From Bacteroidales bacterium (GTDB lineage: Bacteria > Bacteroidota > Bacteroidia > Bacteroidales > P3), in NCBI GenBank assembly GCA_900769785.1, contig CAAGHV010000125.1:1-57204 (forward strand): a stretch of 57,204 nucleotides of DNA, given 5' to 3'. A program made the translations under genes and the position numbers. The notes beneath the pieces were generated by a model. That model was given only the letters and a program-made list of their open reading frames with translations, was not told the origin of the DNA and did no database searches. Below are positions 7,999 through 16,188 of this stretch, piece by piece. Within the stretch, counting starts at the first letter, position 1. Each line of letters opens with the position of its first letter.

Positions 7999-8952
7999 AT
8001 GAAAGAACAATATTCGATTGGTATCGATGTGGGTGGTACCAATACCGACATAGGTTTGGTGAGCGAGAGCGGTGTTATAGTGGCACGAACTAATTTTTCG
8101 ACTGCCGAACACAACGATATAAATGTATATATGGATACCATTGCCGATAAGGTGCGTGGTTTATTGGCCGACAATAATATAACCGATATTGAAGGTGTGG
8201 GAATAGGGGCTCCTAATGGCAACTATTATACGGGTTGTATCGATAATGCTCCCAACTTGCATTTTGGTGGCAACATCAAGGTTAAGGAAATGCTTGAAAG
8301 CCGTTTGGGAGTGCCTGTGGTGCTTAGCAACGATGCCAATGCTGCTGCATATGGCGAGTTTGTTTACGGAGGTGGCCGCGGAATGAAACATTTTCTTATG
8401 GTAACGGTAGGTACCGGTGTGGGCAGTGGTTTTGTGGTAGATGGCAAACTTGTGCATGGTCATGGTGGTGCAGCAGGCGAGTTGGGCCACAGCATACTTA
8501 TCCCCGATGGCCGCCAGTGTTCGTGTGGTCGCAAAGGCTGCTTGGAAGCCTATACTTCGGCACGCGGTATATGCCAAACCTGCTGGGAACTGCGTAATGA
8601 GATGCCGGAATACAAAGGTGTACTATCCAATATTGCCAAGGAAGACCTTACAAGTCAAGCGATAGGCGAGGCTGCGAACAATGGCGATGCGTTGGCTCTG
8701 AAAACATTCGAGCTTACGGGTCGTTGGCTAGGATTGGCGTGTGCCAATGCCGTTACATTCTCATCGCCCGAAGCTATATTCTTGATGGGAGGGCCGTTGA
8801 AAGCCGGCGATGTGTTTGTTGGTCCACTCAAAAAGTCGTTCGACGAGCATTTGCTTAATATCTATAAGGGCACTGTAGATATACGTCTATCCGAGCTCAA
8901 AGCCAACGATGTGGCAATACTTGGTGCTGCAGCATTGCTGAAAAACAAATAA
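7999..8952 (+). CDS. ROK-family sugar kinase (glucokinase-like)
   Basis: 317 residues, cytoplasmic. An N-terminal phosphate-binding loop GIDVGGTNTDIGLV (8-21), catalytic Asp112 in LSNDANAAAYGE, a second phosphate loop VTVGTGVGSG (136-144), substrate-loop GELGH (Glu161, His164) and a zinc site CSCGRKGC (Cys174, 176, 181) are all present. The intact EGxxH-like motif and zinc site fit a hexokinase (glucose, N-acetylglucosamine or N-acetylmannosamine) rather than a repressor; there is no DNA-binding N-terminus. It is the first gene of an operon with a FucP-like sugar transporter 21 bp downstream, suggesting uptake followed by phosphorylation. The exact sugar cannot be read from the sequence. Confidence 0.9.
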   Translation: MKEQYSIGIDVGGTNTDIGLVSESGVIVARTNFSTAEHNDINVYMDTIADKVRGLLADNNITDIEGVGIGAPNGNYYTGCIDNAPNLHFGGNIKVKEMLESRLGVPVVLSNDANAAAYGEFVYGGGRGMKHFLMVTVGTGVGSGFVVDGKLVHGHGGAAGELGHSILIPDGRQCSCGRKGCLEAYTSARGICQTCWELRNEMPEYKGVLSNIAKEDLTSQAIGEAANNGDALALKTFELTGRWLGLACANAVTFSSPEAIFLMGGPLKAGDVFVGPLKKSFDEHLLNIYKGTVDIRLSELKANDVAILGAAALLKNK

Positions 8953-8973
8953 CGATAACAATATTATAAGGTT

Positions 8974-10143
8974 ATGAAGAAAGTAAATATACTTACCCTT
9001 TTACCCGTCTTTTTCGGGTTCTTTGTAATGGGATTTGTTGATGTGGTGGGCATTGCCACAGAGTATGTCAAGGTCGATTTCAACCTATCGGAACAAGTGT
9101 CGGGGTTCTTACCTTCGATGGTGTTTTTGTGGTTCTTCTTATTGGCCATACCATCGGCATCGCTTATGAACCATATTGGACGGAAAAACACAGTGTTACT
9201 TAGTATGGCGGTAACGCTTGTGGGTATGATTATTCCATTTATAAGTTACAATATGACTACATGTTTTGTAGCCTTTGCTCTTTTGGGAATAGGCAACACT
9301 ATATTGCAAGTGTCGCTCAACCCATTGGTGTCTAATTTGGTTAAAGGTGAGATGCTTACCAGCTCGCTTACCATTGGGCAGGTTATTAAAGCTGTATCGT
9401 CGTTTTCGGGTCCGTTTATAGTGTCGTTTGCAGTATCATATTTATCCAATTGGCAGTATATGTTCCCTATATTTGCTGCTGTGGTATTGCTGTCGGGTGT
9501 GTGGTTGTTGTTTACCAAAGTGGAACGAGAGGAAAAGGCCGAAACAACCTCTATAACAAGTTCTTTTGCATTGCTCAAAGATACAAATATATTATTGCTA
9601 TTCCTAGGTATAGTAGCAGTAGTGGGCGTTGATGTGGGTGTCAATATGGAGTCTGTCAAGTTACTGGTTGAGCGTTTGAGTATCGATACTTCGTCGTTCG
9701 AAGAGATGCAAAGTGTGTCGTATGCTCCAAGTGTGTATTTCTTTTGCCGAACTATCGGAGCTTTTATAGGTGCCGCATTGCTTACCAAGACGAGTGCTAT
9801 GAAGTATTTCAAAATACATATTATAGGAGCCTTGGTGTGTATGGTGCCGTTGTTCTTTGTACAAGATAGAATAATGATATTGATATTTATAGGTCTGCTT
9901 GGCTACACATGCTCAAGTATATTCTCAGTAATATTCTCGATGGCTATGCGCCTTCGTCCCGACAAGGCCAACGAAATATCGGGATTGATGATTACCGGTA
10001 TAGTAGGCGGTGCCATAGTGCCTCCTATAATGACCTATGCCACATCGCTATTTGGCGGCAGTCAAAATGGTGCTTTGTCGGTATTGTGTGTAGTATTAGC
10101 ATACTTGATATTCTTGTCGTTTAAGATAAGAGAAAAGAAATAA
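8974..10143 (+). CDS. MFS sugar transporter, FucP/GluP-like
   Basis: 389 residues with about 12 hydrophobic helices. The first half includes FVMGFVDVVGIATEYVK and the loop LMNHIGRKNT, a variant of the MFS motif between TM2 and TM3. Overall order and the GNTILQVSLNPLVSNL segment resemble the fucose/glucose-galactose:H+ symporter group. It probably imports a hexose or amino sugar that the upstream ROK kinase then phosphorylates. Spacing to neighbours is 21 and 26 bp, so it is co-transcribed. Specificity unknown. Confidence 0.85.
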   Translation: MKKVNILTLLPVFFGFFVMGFVDVVGIATEYVKVDFNLSEQVSGFLPSMVFLWFFLLAIPSASLMNHIGRKNTVLLSMAVTLVGMIIPFISYNMTTCFVAFALLGIGNTILQVSLNPLVSNLVKGEMLTSSLTIGQVIKAVSSFSGPFIVSFAVSYLSNWQYMFPIFAAVVLLSGVWLLFTKVEREEKAETTSITSSFALLKDTNILLLFLGIVAVVGVDVGVNMESVKLLVERLSIDTSSFEEMQSVSYAPSVYFFCRTIGAFIGAALLTKTSAMKYFKIHIIGALVCMVPLFFVQDRIMILIFIGLLGYTCSSIFSVIFSMAMRLRPDKANEISGLMITGIVGGAIVPPIMTYATSLFGGSQNGALSVLCVVLAYLIFLSFKIREKK

Positions 10144-10169
10144 CATTAAGATGAATAAATACAAATAAT

Positions 10170-11048
10170 ATGAATAATAGAAAAGTAAAAGTGGGTATAG
10201 CCCAGCTGAAATGTGAGAAAGATAAACAAGCGAATATCAATAAGGCTGTAGCCAAAATTAGAGAGTTGGCACAAAGTGGTGCTCAGATAATATGTTTGCA
10301 AGAGCTGTTTGCATCGCTATACTTTTGCGATGTGGAAGATTACGACAACTTTGCCCTCGCCGAAACCATTCCCGGACCTACTACCGACTTGTTCTCGGCT
10401 TTGGCCAAAGAACTGAATGTGGTTATAGTAGCGTCGCTGTTTGAAAAGCGTGCCGAAGGTTTGTACCACAATACTGCTGCTGTTATCGATGCCGATGGTA
10501 GCTACTTGGGTAAGTATCGTAAGATGCATATCCCCGATGACCCCGGATACTACGAAAAGTTCTATTTCACCCCTGGTGACCTAGGTTATAAAGTGTTCCA
10601 AACAAAGTATGCAACCATAGGTGTGCTTATTTGTTGGGACCAATGGTATCCCGAAGCTGCACGTATAACCGCTATGAAGGGTGCCGACATACTATTCTAC
10701 CCCACAGCCATAGGTTGGGCTACATGCCAAGACCGCGATACCAACGTAGAGCAATATAACGCATGGCAAACTATCCAACGTGCCCATTCTGTAGCCAACG
10801 GATTGCCCGTAGTATCGGTAAACCGTACCGGTATGGAGGGTGATATGCAGTTTTGGGGTGGTTCGTTTATTACCAATGCCTTTGGTGCATTGAAGTATAT
10901 GGCTCCTCATTTGGACGAGGCTTTGCATGTGGAAGAACTCGACTTGGCCGAAAACGATTCATACCGCCGTCATTGGCCTTATTTCCGCGACAGACGTATA
11001 GATAGTTATCAGCCTATATTGAAACGTTTCCTCGATGATGAGCAATAG
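10170..11048 (+). CDS. aguB: N-carbamoylputrescine amidase
   Basis: 292 residues, a nitrilase-superfamily enzyme converting N-carbamoylputrescine to putrescine, CO2 and NH3. The catalytic triad is visible: Glu45 (CLQELF), Lys118 (GKYRKMHIPDDPG) and Cys155 (LICWDQWYPE). The block DDPGYYEKFYF and the C-terminal RRHWPYFRDRRIDSY are typical of AguB. In other Bacteroidota it usually sits with agmatine deiminase (aguA), which is not here; instead it is the third gene after a ROK kinase and sugar transporter. It ends at a strong terminator. Confidence 0.93.
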   Translation: MNNRKVKVGIAQLKCEKDKQANINKAVAKIRELAQSGAQIICLQELFASLYFCDVEDYDNFALAETIPGPTTDLFSALAKELNVVIVASLFEKRAEGLYHNTAAVIDADGSYLGKYRKMHIPDDPGYYEKFYFTPGDLGYKVFQTKYATIGVLICWDQWYPEAARITAMKGADILFYPTAIGWATCQDRDTNVEQYNAWQTIQRAHSVANGLPVVSVNRTGMEGDMQFWGGSFITNAFGALKYMAPHLDEALHVEELDLAENDSYRRHWPYFRDRRIDSYQPILKRFLDDEQ

Positions 11049-11074
11049 TATGTTTGAGGCTTGATAATTAACAA

Positions 11075-11111
11075 AAAACAGTTTGCAACTATCATTGTTG
11101 CAAACTGTTTT
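11075..11111. terminator. Bidirectional terminator
   Basis: AAAACAGTTTGCAAC (11075-11089) and its exact complement (11097-11111), 7-nt loop, A- and T-runs outside. Serves the convergent aguB and nucleoside phosphorylase genes. Confidence 0.95.
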
Positions 11112-11126
11112 TTTATTTTATTCGAC

Positions 11127-11996
11127 CTATATTTGGCTTATCCTATCCAAGGTCTGTTCTATAAGTGCCGCCATATTGGCTTTATAGTTGTTGAGGAATG
11201 TGCCACTTTTGCGGTTAGCTATAATAAGGCACAGAGTCAGTGCTCTGTGGCCAAGCAGCTTCGATAGGCCGTATATTGCCGATGTTTCCATCTCGAAGTT
11301 CATAATCTTATTACCTTTGTGTTCGAACGATGTTAGTATGCCATTGATATCGGTAATGGCGGTTTCCAACCTTACCTGCCGTCCTTGCGGAGCGTAGAAT
11401 CCGGGTGCGGTAGCCGTTATGCCTTTGTGGCAGTCATAGGCCAGTTGTTCCATAAGCCTGCTGTCGCCTTTGGCAATGTATGGGCGGGCAAAACATTGTG
11501 GCAGGTGTGCGTGGCGGCAAAAAGCCTCTGTCATATCTTCTTCCAGCATACTGTTGTCGTGCTTGTAAAAGTTTAGCAGCCCGTCAAGGCCCAAGGCATA
11601 CTCCGATGCCACTATGCTGCCTACCGCAGTTTCGGCGTGCAGGGCTCCCGATGTGCCAAGGCGTATAAGGTTGAGGCTGCGATGGTCGGCTTTGGCTGTG
11701 CGACGTTCAAGGTCCATATTCACAGCTGCATCAAGTTCGTTTACTACAATATCTATATTGTCGGTACCCATGCCGGTCGATAAAACAGTTATCCGTTTTC
11801 CTTTATAACTACCGGTTATCGAATGAATTTCGCGGTTCAGCGTTTCGTGTTCAACGGCAGCGAACATCGGCTTGAACATATCTACACGCTGTGGGTCGCC
11901 CACCAAAATCACGGTGTCGGCTATTTGCTCGCCATTCAGATGTATGTGGTATAGGCTGCCATCTGCGGCCAGTACCAATTCCGATTCTCGTATCAT
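11127..11996 (-). CDS. Nucleoside phosphorylase (uridine phosphorylase-like)
   Basis: 289 residues, PNP/UDP family. Visible are the phosphate site VGDPQRV near residue 32, the STGMGTDNIDIVVNEL block (~72-87), IRLGTSGAL (~109) and the ribose/base site NFEMETSAIYGL (~230). These enzymes split nucleosides with phosphate to give ribose-1-phosphate and base during salvage. The family cannot be narrowed further with confidence, but the C-terminal NRKSGTFLNNYKANMAALI is more like uridine than purine phosphorylases. Single-gene unit; a weak -7 candidate (GAACTTTG) lies on the minus strand at 12092-12099. Confidence 0.85.
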   Translation of the reverse strand: MIRESELVLAADGSLYHIHLNGEQIADTVILVGDPQRVDMFKPMFAAVEHETLNREIHSITGSYKGKRITVLSTGMGTDNIDIVVNELDAAVNMDLERRTAKADHRSLNLIRLGTSGALHAETAVGSIVASEYALGLDGLLNFYKHDNSMLEEDMTEAFCRHAHLPQCFARPYIAKGDSRLMEQLAYDCHKGITATAPGFYAPQGRQVRLETAITDINGILTSFEHKGNKIMNFEMETSAIYGLSKLLGHRALTLCLIIANRKSGTFLNNYKANMAALIEQTLDRISQI

Positions 11997-12286
11997 ATTT
12001 CTATTTCTTTTATGTTTGTCAAAAAAAAACGTCTCTCAATCCGTTCGATACATATATATTATTGTGTTGCGTTATCGAACAATTGCGACTGCAAAGTTCG
12101 GAAAAAACTTTCATTTGTGCAAATCTCTCCGCTTTTTAGACCTATAGGGCAAGGAAAAACTATTTGTCGGAGCAAAACAAGCCATGGTTGTGGTAAATAA
12201 ATAAAGGCTGTTTTCAAAAAATCCACTTTTCATATTCTATAGAATGATGTTTTGATATCGATTTATTGATACTAAAATGTTATTTG
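11997..12286. other. Gap with no visible gene
   Basis: Divergent gap upstream of the phosphorylase. I see only the weak minus-strand promoter candidate near 12092-12099 and then AT-rich sequence leading into the tandem array. Short overlapping reading frames here have no coding character. Confidence 0.6.
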
Positions 12287-12462
12287 GAGAAGTGTGCATT
12301 GTTTTCGTGAGAAGACTCCACTGTTCTCGAGAGAAGACTCCAATGTTCTCGGGAGAAGACTCCAATGTTCTCGAGAGAAGACTCGAACGTTCTCGGGAGA
12401 AGACTCGAACGTTCTCGGGAGAAGGCTCGAACGTTCTCGAGAGAAGACTCGAACGTTCTCAA
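12287..12462. repeat. Eight-unit 22-bp dyad array
   Basis: Units start at 12287 (degenerate), 12309, 12331, 12353, 12375, 12397, 12419 and 12441. The unit reads GAGAAGACTCGAACGTTCTC plus GG or GA. It begins GAGAA and ends TTCTC, so it is dyad-symmetric, and GAACGTTC inside it is palindromic. Two sub-variants (CCAATG and CGAACG) suggest duplication in steps. The array lies in the divergent gap between phosphorylase and transporter genes. Confidence 0.95.
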
Positions 12463-12615
12463 ACAGGCTCTTTGGTGATGTTTTTGTGCGGATAAAGGGT
12501 ATTTTTCGGCATACGGCAAATTCATGAAAATATAAGTTCAGATTTAAGTTTTTTGCTTTCCTATTAGCCTAAGCCCACTTTGCGATTTCGGCCCTGCAAG
12601 GAGGGTGTTCCGCAA

Positions 12616-12636
12616 GGCAATTTTTATAAGTTGCCC
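12616..12636. repeat. Small hairpin repeat, copy 1
   Basis: GGCAATTTTTATAAGTTGCC is a short hairpin (GGCAA/TTGCC). A near copy (AGCAATTTTTAGAAGTTGCC) is at 30916-30935. It lies just upstream of the transporter promoter. Confidence 0.5.
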
Positions 12637-12642
12637 AAATAT

Positions 12643-12674
12643 TTTGTGCGAATGACAATAATTTTGTACCTTTG
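12643..12674 (+). promoter_or_regulatory. Promoter of the transporter / two-component operon
   Basis: TTTG at 12643-12646, 20-bp spacer, TACCTTTG at 12667-12674, about 50 bp upstream of the start codon. Confidence 0.8.
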
Positions 12675-12724
12675 CAAAAAATTATTGAGTAATTGATATT
12701 ATAAAAGGTATATTAATATGTATT

Positions 12725-14398
12725 ATGGAATGGATTAATGAACTGATATTTGGCACGGGAGTGGGGCATAGTATTATGCTGCTGGCTATCTGCATAGTGT
12801 GTGGTATATTGCTTGGGCGTATCAAGATTTTCGGCATATCGCTAGGCATTACTTTTGTGCTCTTTGTTGGAATCCTTATGGGTCATTTTGGTATAACGAT
12901 GGATGCCGAGGTGATGCATTTTATGAAAGAGTTTGGGCTTATACTCTTTGTATTCTCGTTGGGAATGCAGGTGGGGCCGGGCTTTTTTTCGTCGTTCAAG
13001 CAAGGCGGACTTACCCTCAATCTGCTTGCAACGGGAGTGGTGTTGCTAGGTGTTGTAATCACTGTGGCACTGCATTTCATCACCGGCTTGCCTATGCATA
13101 CAATGGTGGGCATACTGTCGGGTGCCGTTACCAATACCCCCGGTATGGGTGCCGCTCAAACTGCCTTTGCCGATATGGATGTTGCGGCCGACAATAGTAT
13201 TGCCCTTGGCTACGCAGTGTGTTACCCTTTGGGAGTGGTAGGCATTATATTGGCTATAGTATCTGTGCGTTATATCTTTAGAGTGCGTTTCGACAAGGAG
13301 CAGCAGGAACTTGATGCTTTGGACAATACGTTGGCCAATCAGGCAAAGCTATTCAGCCTCGAGGTTCGCAACCCTGCAATATTCGGACATACAGTAGCCG
13401 ATGTGGCCAAGCTGTTGGTGCATCGTGAGCTTGTAATAAGCCGTGTGCTTCACGTTGACGGCTCGATGGAGATAGCCTCGTCGGGTACCATTCTTAATGA
13501 GGGCGACAAAGTGTTCGTTATTACAGTAGAAGGCGATATTGATGTGATATCTACCATAATAGGCAACGTTATCCCTATGAAACCCGAAGAGTGGTACAAA
13601 TTGGATAAAAGCCTAGTTTCGCGTAGAATAATAGTAACCAAAAGCGAACTTAACGGCAAACGCCTTGGCGAACTCAATCTTAGGAAACTTTATCATATCA
13701 ACATCTCGCGTGTCAACCGTTCGGGTGTCGATTTGGTTCCGCGTCCCAATCTTGTTCTTCAGCTTGGCGACCGCCTTACCGTGGTGGGTGTCGAAGAAGA
13801 TGTTCGTAAGGTAGAGGAATGCTTGGGTAATAGTATGAAACGCCTCAACGAGCCTAATCTTATAACCTTGTTCTTGGGAATATTCCTTGGTGTATTGCTT
13901 GGAAGCATACCCATTATGTTTCCCGGCATACCTCATCCGGTAAAGCTTGGTTTGGCAGGTGGCCCGCTTATAGTGGCAATACTTATATCAAGGTTTGGAT
14001 ACAAATATAAGCTTATAACCTACAATACCATTAGCTCCAGTCTTATGCTTCGCGAGATAGGTATAACCATATTCTTGGCATGTGTGGGAGTAGGAGCAGG
14101 CGACGGCTTTGTTGATACTATCGTTAACAAGGGCGGTTTGGTATGGATGTGCTATGGTTTTGTAATATCGTTCCTGCCGTTGTTTATAATAGGTATAATA
14201 GGACGCAAGGTGTGTAAGATAAATTATTTTACTCTTATGGGGCTTATGGCAGGCTCTACTACCGACCCTCCGGCACTTGCCTATAGCAATGCCACTGCCG
14301 GCAACGATGCACCGGCTGTAGGGTATGCTACTGTATATCCGCTTACAATGTTTCTGAGGGTAATCACTGCACAACTGCTTATACTGATATTCTGTTAG
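12725..14398 (+). CDS. AspT/YidE-type transporter with two RCK_C domains
   Basis: 557 residues. Two membrane halves (about residues 5-180 and 380-557) flank a soluble centre with two TrkA-C (RCK_C) domains: one around FSLEVRNPAIFGHTVADVAK, the next around IIVTKSELNGKRLGEL. Each half carries the family signature: GAVTNTPGMGAAQ in the first and AGSTTDPPALAYSNATAG in the second. The family includes the aspartate:alanine antiporter AspT and the uncharacterised YidE/YbjL proteins, so the substrate is open. It begins an operon with a response regulator 31 bp later and its kinase, hinting that the sensor may respond to the transported compound. Confidence 0.88.
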   Translation: MEWINELIFGTGVGHSIMLLAICIVCGILLGRIKIFGISLGITFVLFVGILMGHFGITMDAEVMHFMKEFGLILFVFSLGMQVGPGFFSSFKQGGLTLNLLATGVVLLGVVITVALHFITGLPMHTMVGILSGAVTNTPGMGAAQTAFADMDVAADNSIALGYAVCYPLGVVGIILAIVSVRYIFRVRFDKEQQELDALDNTLANQAKLFSLEVRNPAIFGHTVADVAKLLVHRELVISRVLHVDGSMEIASSGTILNEGDKVFVITVEGDIDVISTIIGNVIPMKPEEWYKLDKSLVSRRIIVTKSELNGKRLGELNLRKLYHINISRVNRSGVDLVPRPNLVLQLGDRLTVVGVEEDVRKVEECLGNSMKRLNEPNLITLFLGIFLGVLLGSIPIMFPGIPHPVKLGLAGGPLIVAILISRFGYKYKLITYNTISSSLMLREIGITIFLACVGVGAGDGFVDTIVNKGGLVWMCYGFVISFLPLFIIGIIGRKVCKINYFTLMGLMAGSTTDPPALAYSNATAGNDAPAVGYATVYPLTMFLRVITAQLLILIFC

Positions 14399-14429
14399 GT
14401 ATTTTGAACAACAACTGCAAAATTAAATA

Positions 14430-15116
14430 ATGATGAATAAGATACTTGTTGTAGATGACGAACAAGATTTGTGTGAAATACTTCGTTTCAACCTCGAGAG
14501 CGAGGGGTATGAGGTAGATACTGCCAACTCGGCCGAAGAAGGATTGGGCATACTATCGGCAAACCACTGTCTGATACTCCTCGATGTGATGATGGAGGAT
14601 ATGAGCGGCTTTCAGATGGCCAACAAGATACGCAAGGAACTGCACAGCGAGGTGCCTATAATATTTCTTACAGCCAAAGATACCGAAAACGATATGCTTA
14701 CGGGGTTCAACGTAGGTGCCGACGATTATATTACCAAGCCTTTTTCGCTCAAAACGGTATTGGCACGTGTAAAAGCCGTACTCAAACGCACGTCTAAGTC
14801 TGCCGATGCTTCCACCGACAGTATGACTATATTTACCCACAATGGATTGGAGATAAATTTTGAAACCAAACAGACCACATTGAACGGACAGGAGATTTCG
14901 CTTACAAGGAAAGAGTTTATGATATTGACATTGCTGGTAAACTCGCCTAAAAGGTTCTTTACTCGCGAGCAAATTCTCTCGCAGGTATGGGACGATGATA
15001 CCTATGTTGCCGAGCGGAGTGTAGATGTGCATATAGCCCGTCTGAGGAAAAAGATAGGCAATGTAGGTGAGTGTATAATTAACCGTACCGGATTTGGATA
15101 TTCTTTTGACAACTAA
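14430..15116 (+). CDS. OmpR/PhoB-type response regulator
   Basis: 228 residues. Receiver domain with acidic pair (VVDDEQD), phosphoacceptor Asp52 (LLDVMMED), Thr81 (FLTAKD) and Lys103 (ITKPF). A winged-helix DNA-binding domain follows (~130-228) with LTRKEFMILTLLVNSPKRFF and VDVHIARLRKKIG. A second ATG three bases downstream is an equally possible start. The sensor kinase begins 5 bp after the stop, so the pair is co-expressed, together with the upstream transporter. Confidence 0.95.
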   Translation: MMNKILVVDDEQDLCEILRFNLESEGYEVDTANSAEEGLGILSANHCLILLDVMMEDMSGFQMANKIRKELHSEVPIIFLTAKDTENDMLTGFNVGADDYITKPFSLKTVLARVKAVLKRTSKSADASTDSMTIFTHNGLEINFETKQTTLNGQEISLTRKEFMILTLLVNSPKRFFTREQILSQVWDDDTYVAERSVDVHIARLRKKIGNVGECIINRTGFGYSFDN

Positions 15117-15121
15117 GAGTT

Positions 15122-16180
15122 ATGAAAAAAATATCTTTGTCTAATAAAAAGAAGCTGATAGCTGCCGTTGTTATAATAGGCGTTGTGTATGCTGTAGCTA
15201 TGGTATGCATGCATTTGTTTGTTGATGGTTTGGCATCTGTCAACAAACATATTTTGTTTTTTGCAGTATCGTTGTTGTTTGTTGTGATACTGTTGGCTAT
15301 ATTTTTATTCGATAGGTTCTTCGGGGTTATGGTTACATTGAAAAATTTTGTTGACTCGGTAGAGAAAGGTAGTATCGATTATTCTTCGGTAAGCTTCCCC
15401 GAATCGCCATGGGGCGAGATAGGTAATAAGATGATATCGCTATACAAACAGCTTGAGACAAGTAAGCTACAGATTATAGAAGAGAAAGATCGCAACCGTA
15501 AGATGAAACAGGAGATGACCAACAATATAGCACACGAGTTAAAGACTCCTGTTAGTAGTATTAGGGGATATTTGGAGATATTGTTGGGTAATAAACCTAT
15601 AGCCGATGATAAGCGTCAGTATTTCCTTGAGCGTTCATATTCGCAAACTCTACGTTTGTCTAATCTTATCAACGATGTGTCTATTATCAATAAGATTGAG
15701 GAGTCGGCAGAGTTGTACCAAAAGGAGCTTATAGTTGTGTCGGATATAGCTCAAGAGGCTATTGACGAACTTGAAGATAAGATATTGGAACGCAATATAT
15801 CGGTGGATAATAATATACTTAATACTGTAAAGATAAATGGTAACCATAGTCTTGTATATGGCATATTTCGCAATCTGATAGAGAATGCAGTATCTTATGC
15901 AGGCGATGATATTACCATAGGTATGGAATGTCACAAGGAGGATGCCGACTTTTATTATTTCCGTTTCTACGATACCGGATGTGGTATCGATGAGAAGTAT
16001 CTTACTCGTATATTCGACAGGTTTTTGCGTATCGACGAGGGGCGTAGCCGCAAGAGTGGTGGAACAGGACTAGGACTATCTATAGTAAAACATGCCATAA
16101 TATTCCACGAAGGGGGTATAATAGCCAAGAATGCCGAAAGCGGAGGTCTCGAGTTTTATTTCTCTTTGAAAAAGCAGTAG
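15122..16180 (+). CDS. Sensor histidine kinase
   Basis: 352 residues in the inner membrane. Two transmembrane helices (about 10-31 and 44-64) enclose only a ~12-residue outer loop, so it probably senses within or through the membrane, or the transporter it is encoded with. HisKA box NNIAHELKTPVSS carries His138. The N box (RNLIENAVSYA), G1 (DTGCGID), F (FDRF) and G2 (GGTGLGLSIVK) are all intact. Cognate regulator lies directly upstream. The stop is 8 bp from the end of a convergent MFS gene with no terminator between. Confidence 0.95.
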   Translation: MKKISLSNKKKLIAAVVIIGVVYAVAMVCMHLFVDGLASVNKHILFFAVSLLFVVILLAIFLFDRFFGVMVTLKNFVDSVEKGSIDYSSVSFPESPWGEIGNKMISLYKQLETSKLQIIEEKDRNRKMKQEMTNNIAHELKTPVSSIRGYLEILLGNKPIADDKRQYFLERSYSQTLRLSNLINDVSIINKIEESAELYQKELIVVSDIAQEAIDELEDKILERNISVDNNILNTVKINGNHSLVYGIFRNLIENAVSYAGDDITIGMECHKEDADFYYFRFYDTGCGIDEKYLTRIFDRFLRIDEGRSRKSGGTGLGLSIVKHAIIFHEGGIIAKNAESGGLEFYFSLKKQ

Positions 16181-16188
16181 TCAAGTTA

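Noticed and set aside
12277..12527. Three overlapping open frames with repeated Arg/Glu/Ser peptides on both strands
   Set aside because: They are a by-product of the 22-bp array: 22 is not a multiple of 3, so each frame reads the same repeat and stays open. No start context or homologous domain.
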